Part shown: one piece after another, positions 1 through 5,780 of the stretch | Layout of the letters: each line of letters opens with the position of its first letter | How positions within the stretch are numbered: the first letter of the stretch is position 1 | Assembly (NCBI GenBank): GCA_036635835.1 | Contig: JAVWPP010000042.1 | Span: 1 to 8,367, forward strand | DNA: 8,367 bases | Source: JAVWPP01 sp036635835 | Lineage (GTDB): Bacteria > Bacillota > Clostridia > TANB77 > CAG-465 | Direction: 5' to 3' | Program-made: the position numbers and the translations under genes | The notes under the pieces: model-generated | The model's input: only the letters and a program-made list of their open reading frames with translations | The model's database searches: none | What the model was told of the DNA's origin: nothing

Positions 1-79
1 TAAAAAATGTAAGAAAAATATAGTCTATGTATATATTTCGACTTAAAAATTAATTTTATAGTTTTTTAAACAAAAACGT

Positions 80-108
80 TTGCATAGCTAATATCCCTGT
101 GATATAAT
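80..108 (+). promoter_or_regulatory. Sigma-A promoter of the PHP-domain gene
   Basis: A -35 box TTGCAT (80-85) is followed after exactly 17 bp by a perfect TATAAT (103-108), which carries an extended -10 TGA directly upstream (100-102). The predicted start of transcription near 115 gives a leader of about 47 nt. A palindrome AAACGTTT (74-81) overlaps the -35 box and could be an operator centre. Bases 1-73 hold no recognisable gene end or RNA. Confidence 0.85.
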
Positions 109-161
109 GACTTTAGACAAGATAAATCTACTCTTAAATAATTAATTAAGGGGGAATAGAT

Positions 162-1076
162 ATGGAAAACGGTTATATAGATTTGCATGTGCATTCTAAT
201 AAATCAGATGGTTTAGATTCAGTAGCTAAAATTATTAATATGGCTCTTTCAAATAATGTATCAGTTCTTGCTTTAGCAGAACATTATAATATAAGCTCAT
301 ATATGCTAGCAAAAAGAATCGCTGGAAAAGCAATAGAGATAATTCCAGCTATGGAACTTGGAACAGACATGATGAAATTAGGATTCACTAGGCGGAGCAG
401 ATGTCATATATTAGTTTACTATCCAGAGCAAAAAGAAATGTATAAAATATTAAATGAATACGAAGAAGCCAGGGACAAATATGTACAAAAAGTAGTAACA
501 GAATTAAATTTATCCGGAATAAAAATAACTTTAGAAAAAATAAAGTTATACGCAAGAGATAAACAAAGTATAGGTAGATATGACGTAGCGCAGGCACTTA
601 ACAAGCTAGGAATAGTAAGCAGCATAGAAGAAGCATACGATAAATACCTTGCATACAGTAATGAAAACAGTATAGAGAGAGAGAAACCTACACCAATTGA
701 GCTTATTAAAAAGATATCTAAAATAGGCGGTGTACCAGTTTTAGCTCATCCTAATAGCTTAGCTATAACTCATGCGCACACACAAGTTTCCAAAGAGCAA
801 GATAAAAAATTTAATGACTTTATTATTCAGCTTGTAGACGCAGGTCTTAAAGGTATAGAAGCACAAAATTCATTTGCAACACCAGAAAGAGTTGAGTATT
901 TCAAAAGCATTGCTAGAAAATATGATCTAATAGCAACAGCAGGTTCAGATTATCACGGAAGAAAAAACGATATTATATGTGTAGGTAGAGGCATTAACAA
1001 CAATATGAGCGTTACAGATTATACAATAATAGAAAAACTTAAAGCAGCTGCTACTAAAAGCGGCATAATAATTTAA
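162..1076 (+). CDS. PHP-domain metal-dependent phosphoesterase, YciV/RNase AM-like, divergent
   Basis: A 304-residue protein of the PHP superfamily. Members of the YciV/TrpH branch are about 280-300 residues and hydrolyse phosphoester bonds in nucleotides or RNA ends in the cytoplasm using a metal cluster. Visible metal motifs are D7-L-H9-V-H11, S-D16-G, H41, E65 in PAMELG, H82 in CHILVY, the AHP of VLAHP (H196), and G-S-D263-Y-H265 near the C-terminus. The helical insert typical of this branch lies at about residues 90-190. The start is set by an AAGGGGG site (148-154) seven bases before the ATG. Oddities: the usual TDHD segment reads AEHYN (E40-H41), and a segment I would expect to read R-x-H-I-A-R-A-L reads R-Y-D-V-A-Q-A-L (D141). 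Substrate or activity may therefore differ from RNase AM. The gene has its own promoter and terminator. PHP membership is firm; the exact substrate is inference. Confidence 0.9.
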   Translation: MENGYIDLHVHSNKSDGLDSVAKIINMALSNNVSVLALAEHYNISSYMLAKRIAGKAIEIIPAMELGTDMMKLGFTRRSRCHILVYYPEQKEMYKILNEYEEARDKYVQKVVTELNLSGIKITLEKIKLYARDKQSIGRYDVAQALNKLGIVSSIEEAYDKYLAYSNENSIEREKPTPIELIKKISKIGGVPVLAHPNSLAITHAHTQVSKEQDKKFNDFIIQLVDAGLKGIEAQNSFATPERVEYFKSIARKYDLIATAGSDYHGRKNDIICVGRGINNNMSVTDYTIIEKLKAAATKSGIII

Positions 1077-1106
1077 AAGATGACATTTGTCGTCTTTTTT
1101 CTTTTT
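1075..1106 (+). terminator. Rho-independent terminator of the PHP gene
   Basis: The stem AAAAGATGACA / TGTCGTCTTTT (1075-1085 with 1088-1098, one T-G pair, very small loop) overlaps the stop codon. It is followed by a T-rich run to 1106 with a single C. The A-rich 5' arm could also make it work on the opposite strand. Confidence 0.85.
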
Positions 1107-1164
1107 GTAAATTTTATCGCTACTTAATATATACACATGTAGGCTACCAAAGATAAGGAAAGAC

Positions 1165-1193
1165 TTGTAATTTACATAATACTGTGGTATAAT
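1165..1193 (+). promoter_or_regulatory. Sigma-A promoter of the beta-repeat membrane protein gene
   Basis: TTGTAA (1165-1170), a 17-bp spacer, and TATAAT (1188-1193) with an extended -10 TGG (1185-1187). Transcription would start near 1200, only about 12 nt before the ATG at 1212. The AGGTGA ribosome site (1202-1207) would then sit at the very 5' end of the message. Confidence 0.85.
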
Positions 1194-1211
1194 AAAAAGG
1201 TAGGTGATAAA

Positions 1212-2429
1212 ATGAAAAATATTTTAAATATGAAAACAAAATTAATAAATTCAATTTTAACTATAATAATTATAGCAATGTCTATGCAAACAACATTTGC
1301 AGCAGAGCTATCTAATGTTTTTGATGTAAGGGCTGAAGATAGCTCATATACTGCAAGTCAGTCATCAGACATTACACTTCCATACATGAGAATGATGGCA
1401 GGTAAGATTGTTTTAGACAAGAATGTAAACAAATCTGGAGTAAATATGTCTACAGATAAAATAGAAGTGACATCTAAATTCACAGGAATACATACTTTCT
1501 TTTCTACAACAGAAGTAATTGTAAATGGTGAGTTAGAGTATGCCGTTATAGTTGCACCAAAAGTTGTAGTAAGCGGAACAGTAACTAAAGGTTTAGTTAT
1601 ATTTGCAAAAGATATAGATATAAACGAAAGTGCAAAGATAAACGAACTTGTTGTAAAAGCTAGCAATACCAATATGAACGGAGCTATAGCTGAGAACTTT
1701 TTAGGTTCATCAACTAAGCTAGATCTAAAAGGTACAGTTGGTAAAGATTTAAGAATAGATTTACAAAGAGTAGACTTAGTTGCAAATAAAGTAGCAGGTT
1801 CTATTCTCATAAATACATATAATCCAGCTTTAACAGTTAAATATGCATATCCAGAAGCTAAAGTAAATGTACTTGCTTCTAATGTTAAATTAACTAAAAT
1901 AGAGCTAAGAGAAAAGATAGTAGATGAAACAAAAGCAGCTCTAGTTGCAGTGCTTTCATTTGGTTTATTGTTCTTACTTGTAAGAAGTTTAATAAAGCCA
2001 AAAGCATTTAAAGCAGCTGTTAATAATGTTAAAAACCATGCTATATTTACAGCTATTATGGGTCTTTTAGGTATGTTATTAATACCTGTAGATTTAGCTA
2101 TTATTATATTCTTTATTTCAGTTGGAATAACTAATATAGGAGTAACTGCTCTTGCTATTTATCTTGCCGCTGTAGTTGCTTTATATTTCCTATCTCCATA
2201 TATAGTTGGTACAATTATATTTGGAATGATTAGAAAGTATATAATTGTTACAGAAAGAAAAGAACTTGTTAAAGATACAGTTATAGCTCTTGTAATTTAC
2301 GGAGTTATATATGCCTTAACAAGAATTCCAGTAGCAGGAACTGTGTTTACGGTAGCGTATATGATAGCTGCAATTGGTAGTTTAATTACTATTTGTATAA
2401 AAGGAATAGAAGCAAAGAAGTCTAAATAA
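1212..2429 (+). CDS. Secreted beta-repeat (bactofilin/polymer-forming-like) protein with C-terminal multi-helix membrane domain
   Basis: The 405-residue product starts with a signal peptide: a basic start, a hydrophobic core at about residues 12-24, and likely cleavage after A30 in TTFA. Residues about 60-225 are a run of short beta strands rich in Val, Ile, Lys and Asp with recurring turns such as V-x-G-T-V-x-K-x-L and L-x-G-T-V-G-K-D-L. This is the pattern of bactofilin-type right-handed beta helices, here outside the membrane rather than cytosolic. Residues about 243-396 hold roughly five hydrophobic segments (243-260, 278-304, 311-339, 355-370, 374-396), and the tail ends in Lys. This points to an envelope protein with an extracytoplasmic beta-helix anchored by a membrane domain, perhaps a scaffold. 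That function is inference from architecture, and no catalytic motif is visible. It has its own promoter; the first hairpin downstream is the 68-bp repeat at 2502. Confidence 0.75.
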   Translation: MKNILNMKTKLINSILTIIIIAMSMQTTFAAELSNVFDVRAEDSSYTASQSSDITLPYMRMMAGKIVLDKNVNKSGVNMSTDKIEVTSKFTGIHTFFSTTEVIVNGELEYAVIVAPKVVVSGTVTKGLVIFAKDIDINESAKINELVVKASNTNMNGAIAENFLGSSTKLDLKGTVGKDLRIDLQRVDLVANKVAGSILINTYNPALTVKYAYPEAKVNVLASNVKLTKIELREKIVDETKAALVAVLSFGLLFLLVRSLIKPKAFKAAVNNVKNHAIFTAIMGLLGMLLIPVDLAIIIFFISVGITNIGVTALAIYLAAVVALYFLSPYIVGTIIFGMIRKYIIVTERKELVKDTVIALVIYGVIYALTRIPVAGTVFTVAYMIAAIGSLITICIKGIEAKKSK

Positions 2430-2501
2430 TCTATATGTAAAGTAGATTTAAAGAAGAAATATAGATATATATATAACATATAAAAAATACATAAATAGAG
2501 C

Positions 2502-2569
2502 ACATATAATACATAGCCTACTTATACGGATTTAGTTATTCATATAAGTAGGCTTACTTTTTATGTTTC
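2502..2569 (+). repeat. 68-bp hairpin repeat, copy 1 (probable terminator)
   Basis: Identical over 68 bp to 2859-2926. It contains a perfect 12-bp stem, AGCCTACTTATA (2515-2526) with TATAAGTAGGCT (2543-2554), around a 16-nt loop, followed by TACTTTTTATG. The shape and T-run suggest a Rho-independent terminator for the upstream membrane protein gene. The flanking bases of the two copies differ, so the repeat boundaries are sharp. Confidence 0.85.
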
Positions 2570-2571
2570 TT

Positions 2572-2725
2572 AAAATGATCACAAAAAGTGTTTAGTTAAA
2601 TTGCCAAAAACAAGCCATAACATCATGTCAAAATAGTAATGTAACTGTTGATAACCATTTTGGTGTTAACACCCAAATGGTCAATATAGGTTCGGGTGCT
2701 GAAAGAGAACAAATATATAATAAAA
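2572..2725 (+). pseudogene. Fragment of a DinD-type (BRO/antirepressor-like) gene
   Basis: Reading the frame through 2596-2725 gives a segment containing SCQNSN, then VDNHFG, then MVNIGSGAERE. This resembles the conserved central block of DNA-damage-inducible protein D and related phage antirepressor-like proteins, where a C-x-N-S-x-x-x-x-x-D-H-F run is followed by x-M-V-x-I-G-S-G-A-x-R-E. An in-frame TAG at 2593-2595 interrupts it upstream, and no start codon or N-terminal domain is present. On the right the frame runs into the IS-like end at 2726 and stops at TGA 2731-2733. Family members are about 250-300 residues, so only about a sixth remains. The match is from memory of the family pattern and was not searched. 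Confidence 0.65.
2654..2681. repeat. 28-bp near-perfect palindrome inside the dinD relic
   Basis: The outer arms ACCATTT and AAATGGT enclose a perfect GGTGTTAACACC core, with a single T/C mismatch on each side of the dyad. It lies within the DinD-like reading frame. It could be a chance product of coding sequence, a protein-binding dyad or a small RNA hairpin. Confidence 0.5.
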
Positions 2726-2858
2726 TGAACTGAACCCGTTTTAGTGGACAGTTTAAAAAAGATAAATAAGTATTGAAACTACCTTAACATTAACTTTGGC
2801 ACTTTGAAAAATCAATACTTTCTGTATAGGTATAGGTTTATCAATTTATCCTAGATAT
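2726..2858. mobile_element. Remnant end of an IS3-family insertion sequence
   Basis: The run beginning TGAACTGAACCCG at 2726 and continuing through TTAGTGGACAG and TTTAAAAAAG resembles the terminal inverted repeats of IS3-family elements of Firmicutes, with a TGAACTG tip and a GTGGACAG inner part. It abuts the point where the DinD-like frame ends, so it probably marks the insertion site. No transposase reading frame (orfA or orfB) and no partner end are found in the window. Whether it is the left or right end is not resolved. The inner limit is uncertain; 2858 is the last base before hairpin copy 2. Confidence 0.5.
2768..2820. repeat. Inverted repeat, 9-bp arms
   Basis: AAGTATTGA (2768-2776) is perfectly complementary to TCAATACTT (2812-2820) across a 35-nt loop. 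It lies within the putative IS remnant, between its tip and hairpin copy 2. It has no T-run typical of a terminator and its role is unknown. Confidence 0.4.
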
Positions 2859-2926
2859 ACATATAATACATAGCCTACTTATACGGATTTAGTTATTCAT
2901 ATAAGTAGGCTTACTTTTTATGTTTC
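2859..2926 (+). repeat. 68-bp hairpin repeat, copy 2 (probable terminator)
   Basis: An exact copy of 2502-2569, 357 bp downstream in direct orientation. It has the same 12-bp stem (2872-2883 with 2900-2911) and T-run. It sits about 60 bp upstream of the ppaC promoter and would insulate ppaC from upstream transcription. Together the copies could recombine to delete the 357-bp relic between them. Confidence 0.85.
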
Positions 2927-2985
2927 AAAAAAATAAAAAAAACAATGAAATAAAGGTAATAGAGCCATCTATATATACTTTACAC

Positions 2986-3014
2986 TTGCATTTTTACACT
3001 TAAAATGATAAAAT
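2986..3014 (+). promoter_or_regulatory. Sigma-A promoter of ppaC
   Basis: TTGCAT (2986-2991), a 17-bp spacer, and TAAAAT (3009-3014) with an extended -10 TGA (3006-3008). Transcription is predicted from near 3021, giving a leader of about 26 nt that carries the AAAGGAG site. Confidence 0.8.
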
Positions 3015-3046
3015 ATATACAATAAAAACAAAAGGAGATAAATAAA

Positions 3047-3967
3047 ATGAATGAAATATTAGTTTTCGGACACAAAAGTCCAGATACAGATACAATAATA
3101 TCAAGTATAGTAATGTCAAATTTACAAAACAAACTAGGAAAAAACACAAAAGCAGTTCGTTTAGGAGAGCTTAGCAAAGAAACTCAGTATATATGCAACA
3201 AATTCAATATAGAAGAGATAGAATTAATTGAAAGTGTAGACGAAGGCGCTCATGTTATATTAGTAGACCACAACGAATTTACTCAAAGTGCAAACGGAAT
3301 AGAAAAAGCAGTTATAGACATGGTTGTAGATCACCATAGAGTATGCGGCTTTCAAACAGCAGAGCCTCTATACTATAGAGCAGAGCCAGTTGGCTGCACT
3401 GCAACTGTAATATATAAGCTATATAACGAAAACAAAGTAGAAATAGAAGAAAAATATGCTGCACTTATGCTTAGCGCCATCATTTCAGATACCCTTCTAT
3501 TTAAGTCACCAACTGTAACTAAAGAAGATATAGAAGCTGCAAATACACTTGCAAAAATAGCTAATATAGATATAAATACATATGGTTTAGAAATGCTAAA
3601 AGCAGGAACAGATCTATCAGATTTAACAGCAGATGAACTAGTAAGAATAGATTCTAAAGAGTTCGAAGTTGCTTCTTTAAAAATCGAAGTTGCGCAAATA
3701 AGCACAGCAAGTATAGAAGATATGATGGAAAGAAAAGCAGATATAGAAGTATCTATGAATAAAGTAATAGAAGAAAAAAACTTAAGCCTGTTTCTTGTCC
3801 TTATCACAGATATTCTAAACAGTAATTCTCAAATAATTGCACTTGGAAAAAATGCAGATTTAGCAGAAAGATCTTTTGCAGTTAAGCTAGAAAATAATAG
3901 TGCATATGTACCAGGACTTGTATCTAGAAAAAAACAAGTAATACCTGTACTAACTAAAAATATATAA
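3047..3967 (+). CDS. ppaC: Manganese-dependent inorganic pyrophosphatase (family II, DHH/DHHA2)
   Basis: A cytoplasmic enzyme that hydrolyses pyrophosphate to two phosphates, pulling biosynthetic reactions forward. The 306 residues match the family's usual length of about 310. The DHH domain shows G-H9-K-S-P-D13-T-D15, V-D74-H-N-E, V-D95-H96-H97-R and S-D148-T-L, the full set of metal-binding motifs. The C-terminal DHHA2 domain (about residues 190-306) has the R-I-D-S-K205-E-F segment and the substrate-binding S-R294-K-K-Q-V-I-P near the end. There is no CBS/DRTGG regulatory insert between domains, so this is the short, constitutive form. The start follows AAAGGAG (3031-3037) at good spacing. 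It is monocistronic, with its own promoter and a strong terminator. Confidence 0.97.
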   Translation: MNEILVFGHKSPDTDTIISSIVMSNLQNKLGKNTKAVRLGELSKETQYICNKFNIEEIELIESVDEGAHVILVDHNEFTQSANGIEKAVIDMVVDHHRVCGFQTAEPLYYRAEPVGCTATVIYKLYNENKVEIEEKYAALMLSAIISDTLLFKSPTVTKEDIEAANTLAKIANIDINTYGLEMLKAGTDLSDLTADELVRIDSKEFEVASLKIEVAQISTASIEDMMERKADIEVSMNKVIEEKNLSLFLVLITDILNSNSQIIALGKNADLAERSFAVKLENNSAYVPGLVSRKKQVIPVLTKNI

Positions 3968-3974
3968 TATAAAT

Positions 3975-4001
3975 AAAAAGCATCCGCAAAGGGTGCTTTT
4001 T
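3975..4001 (+). terminator. Rho-independent terminator of ppaC
   Basis: The 11-bp stem AAAAAGCATCC (3975-3985) / GGGTGCTTTTT (3991-4001) has one T-G pair and a 5-nt loop GCAAA. Its A/T ends make it potentially bidirectional. The 3' arm shares GGTGCTTTTTGCA with the terminator at 8011-8037. Confidence 0.9.
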
Positions 4002-4026
4002 GCACATATAAGTCACAAAATAAATA

Positions 4027-4042
4027 TATAATGTATAGGTGG
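4027..4042 (+). promoter_or_regulatory. Possible -10 box and ribosome binding site of dacF
   Basis: TATAAT (4027-4032) has no good -35 box at 16-18 bp; the nearest TTGCAC (4000-4005) is 21 bp away and overlaps the ppaC terminator. The AGGTGG site (4037-4042) lies four bases before the ATG at 4047 and supports that start. If this -10 is used, transcription would begin inside the ribosome site, so read-through or another promoter is also possible. Confidence 0.35.
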
Positions 4043-4046
4043 TTAT

Positions 4047-5276
4047 ATGTTAAAAAAAATAATTGGAAAAATAAATAAAAAAATAATTGGAAAAACAAAT
4101 AAAAGAATAATTGAAAAAACAAATAAAAAAACAATGAAAAGTTGTGCATGCATAATATTAGTATGTATTCTTTGTATAAATGCTAATATATTTTCTGCAG
4201 AAATAGAAGAAAAGCTAGAGCTTAAAAGCCCTGCATATTTAGTTATGGAGGCAGAAAGCGGAAGAATTCTCTTGCATAAAAACGGCTATGAAAAAAGAAG
4301 TATTGCAAGTTTAACTAAGGTTATAACTAGTATAGTTGTACTAGAAAACTCAAGTATAAACGAAACTGTGCATATATCTAAAAAAGCTGCAAGTATGGGC
4401 GGCTCTACAGTTGGAATACAAGAAGGTGCAAATATACAGCTAGAAGATCTAATGTATGGACTTCTTCTTTGCTCTGGTAATGACTGCGCTGTAGCTCTAG
4501 CTGAGCATGTAGGCGGCAGCGTAGAGGGTTTTGCCTCTCTTATGAACGATAAAGCAAAAGAAATTGGGGCACTAGATTCACATTTTGTAACCCCGCATGG
4601 TTTAGATAATGTAGAGCATTACTCAACATGCGTAGATATGGCTAAAATAACAAGGTACGCGCTTAGAAACAATAAGATAAAAGAAATAATTAATACAAGA
4701 ACCTATGCTGCAGATTTTAACACTTTCACAAAATTAATTAAAAATACAAATGCGCTGCTTAAAAATTATGAGTATGCAACTGGCGTAAAAACTGGCTTTA
4801 CTAATCAAGCTAATAGGTGCCTTATAGGAAGCGCTAAAAAAAATAATCTAGAAGTTATATCTGTTGTGCTTGGCAGCGAAACTACAGAAATAAGATTTGG
4901 AGAAAGCGAGCAAATTTTAGAATATGCTTTAAATAACTATACTAAAACAAAGCTAGACGACAGCATGAAGTGGTACGTTAAAGTACCTATAGTAAAAGGT
5001 AAAAAAGATAGCTATACGGCTCATGTATCTGGAAAATGCACATATCCACTTAGCAAAAATGAGCAAATAGACATACTAGTAACTCAGACCTTTATACCGG
5101 AAATAATCCCACCACTTAAAATAGGAGCAAAAATAGGTGAAATAAGCATGAGCATAGGTAACGATGTTTTCTATACGCAGGAAATTTTTCTAGAAGAAAA
5201 CATAGCTAAAAAAAATATCTTAGACTATATGAAAAATTCATTTAAAGATATGTTTAAAATGGATATTAAATTCTAA
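4047..5276 (+). CDS. dacF: D-alanyl-D-alanine carboxypeptidase, DacF/PBP5 type
   Basis: A low-molecular-weight penicillin-binding protein that trims the terminal D-Ala from peptidoglycan pentapeptides outside the membrane, setting cross-linking; in spore formers DacF-like enzymes also act on cortex. The S11 peptidase motifs are all present: S88-L-T-K91 (nucleophile), S143-G-N145 and K248-T-G250. A PBP5-type C-terminal beta domain follows at about residues 310-385. The last 25 residues are a basic amphipathic helix, likely the membrane anchor. The signal peptide core is residues 33-49, with likely cleavage after A51 in IFSA. Its n-region is unusual: about 30 Lys/Ile/Asn-rich residues made of three 8-residue repeats. 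An internal ATG (M30, 4134) would give a normal signal peptide but has no ribosome site, while the ATG at 4047 has AGGTGG. The symbol is by family resemblance. No terminator separates it from the next gene. Confidence 0.93.
   Translation: MLKKIIGKINKKIIGKTNKRIIEKTNKKTMKSCACIILVCILCINANIFSAEIEEKLELKSPAYLVMEAESGRILLHKNGYEKRSIASLTKVITSIVVLENSSINETVHISKKAASMGGSTVGIQEGANIQLEDLMYGLLLCSGNDCAVALAEHVGGSVEGFASLMNDKAKEIGALDSHFVTPHGLDNVEHYSTCVDMAKITRYALRNNKIKEIINTRTYAADFNTFTKLIKNTNALLKNYEYATGVKTGFTNQANRCLIGSAKKNNLEVISVVLGSETTEIRFGESEQILEYALNNYTKTKLDDSMKWYVKVPIVKGKKDSYTAHVSGKCTYPLSKNEQIDILVTQTFIPEIIPPLKIGAKIGEISMSIGNDVFYTQEIFLEENIAKKNILDYMKNSFKDMFKMDIKF
4053..4124 (+). repeat. In-frame 24-bp tandem repeat (x3) in the dacF signal-peptide n-region
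   Basis: Three 24-bp units (4053-4076, 4077-4100, 4101-4124) encode KKIIGKIN, KKIIGKTN and KRIIEKTN, with a partial fourth unit beginning at 4125. Because the unit is a multiple of three, copy-number change would alter n-region length and charge without breaking the frame. Confidence 0.9.
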
Positions 5277-5283
5277 AAATCCA

Positions 5284-5323
5284 TTGAAAAAAAAGCAAAT
5301 ATAGTATAAGATAAGAGTATAAT
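5284..5323 (+). promoter_or_regulatory. Probable promoter of the 107-residue gene
   Basis: TTGAAA (5284-5289) is followed at 17 bp by TAAGAT (5307-5312). A better TATAAT lies at 5318-5323 but lacks a matching -35 box. The 12-mer TCCATTGAAAAA (5280-5291) recurs exactly at the radical SAM promoter (6013-6024). A GAGGT ribosome site (5333-5337) precedes the ATG at 5343. Confidence 0.55.
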
Positions 5324-5342
5324 AATTGAAAAGAGGTAACAT

Positions 5343-5666
5343 ATGAAAAAAGGAATAACAAAAGTAGCACTAGTTATTGTACTTGTAGTTGTTTGTATCT
5401 CAGTATCTGTTCTAGCTATATCCTTTGTATTTAATAATCCCATAGCAAAAAAACTAGATAAATCTGAAATAAATAAAGTAGAACAATATCAAAGAGAGCT
5501 AGATGTAAAAATACTTTCTATGTCCGTTAAAGATGAAAAATTTAATAAAAATACAGTTACAGCAATTACTAAAGATAAAATTAAAAAGTACATTCCAAGC
5601 TTTAAACAAGAAGATTTTGGTGTATATGAAATAGTAAACAGTAAAGTAGTTAAAGTCCCTAAATAG
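5343..5666 (+). CDS. Small protein with one N-terminal membrane helix, function unknown
   Basis: I do not recognise this 107-residue product with confidence. It starts MKKG, then has one long hydrophobic helix (residues about 7-30), a charged Lys/Glu-rich stretch (35-82) predicted to be largely helical, and a short C-terminal part (about 80-107) with K-K-Y-I-P-S-F and V-Y-E-I-V-N-S-K-V-V. The layout fits either an uncleaved signal anchor or a type IV pilin-like protein whose leader ends at G4. The C-terminal tail also resembles the ends of some clostridial pilin-like proteins, but the Lys at mature position 3 is atypical. The gene starts 66 bp after dacF with no terminator between, so it may be partly co-transcribed with it, and it ends in a strong terminator. 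Confidence 0.75.
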   Translation: MKKGITKVALVIVLVVVCISVSVLAISFVFNNPIAKKLDKSEINKVEQYQRELDVKILSMSVKDEKFNKNTVTAITKDKIKKYIPSFKQEDFGVYEIVNSKVVKVPK

Positions 5667-5668
5667 CC

Positions 5669-5715
5669 ATATATAGCGCAGTGCAGATATAAAATGCACC
5701 GCGCTATATATTTTG
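5669..5715 (+). terminator. Strong Rho-independent terminator after the 107-residue gene
   Basis: A perfect 11-bp stem ATATATAGCGC (5669-5679) / GCGCTATATAT (5701-5711) continues, after one A/C mismatch, into GTGCA (5681-5685) / TGCAC (5695-5699) around a 9-nt loop. It is followed by TTTTG. The start lies two bases after the TAG stop. Confidence 0.85.
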
Positions 5716-5780
5716 TTAGAAACGTAGAAAACTAAATTATCTATACATGAAATATATATAATGAGAATAAAGAGATATGT

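Larger units (their letters stand above)
2430..3046. other. 617-bp gap: duplicated hairpins around a decayed dinD/IS3 islet
   Basis: The stretch contains, in order: an AT-rich leader with nothing recognisable (2430-2501), hairpin repeat copy 1 (2502-2569), a DinD-like gene fragment (about 2572-2725), an IS3-like element end (from 2726), an inverted repeat (2768-2820), hairpin repeat copy 2 (2859-2926), an A-rich spacer, and the ppaC promoter. No intact gene is present on either strand. Confidence 0.8.

Noticed and set aside
1358..1810. 150-codon - strand open frame opposite the beta-repeat protein gene
   Set aside because: It lies wholly inside a well-supported + strand gene with its own promoter and ribosome site, and its translation shows no family motif.
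2429..2466. ATCTATAT / ATATAGAT inverted repeat at the end of the membrane protein gene, as a terminator
   Set aside because: The 8-bp stem is nearly all A/T, has a long loop and no T-run. The hairpin at 2515-2554 is a far better terminator.
2502..2926. CRISPR-like pair of repeats
   Set aside because: There are only two 68-bp copies 357 bp apart, each with its own terminator-like hairpin. The spacing is far too long and there are no cas genes.
3373..3807. 144-codon - strand open frame opposite ppaC
   Set aside because: It is a shadow of ppaC, whose catalytic motifs are all intact in the + frame.
4134..4136. Alternative dacF start at M30
   Set aside because: It would give a normal signal peptide, but there is no ribosome site upstream, while the ATG at 4047 has AGGTGG at usable spacing. 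It is kept only as a possibility.
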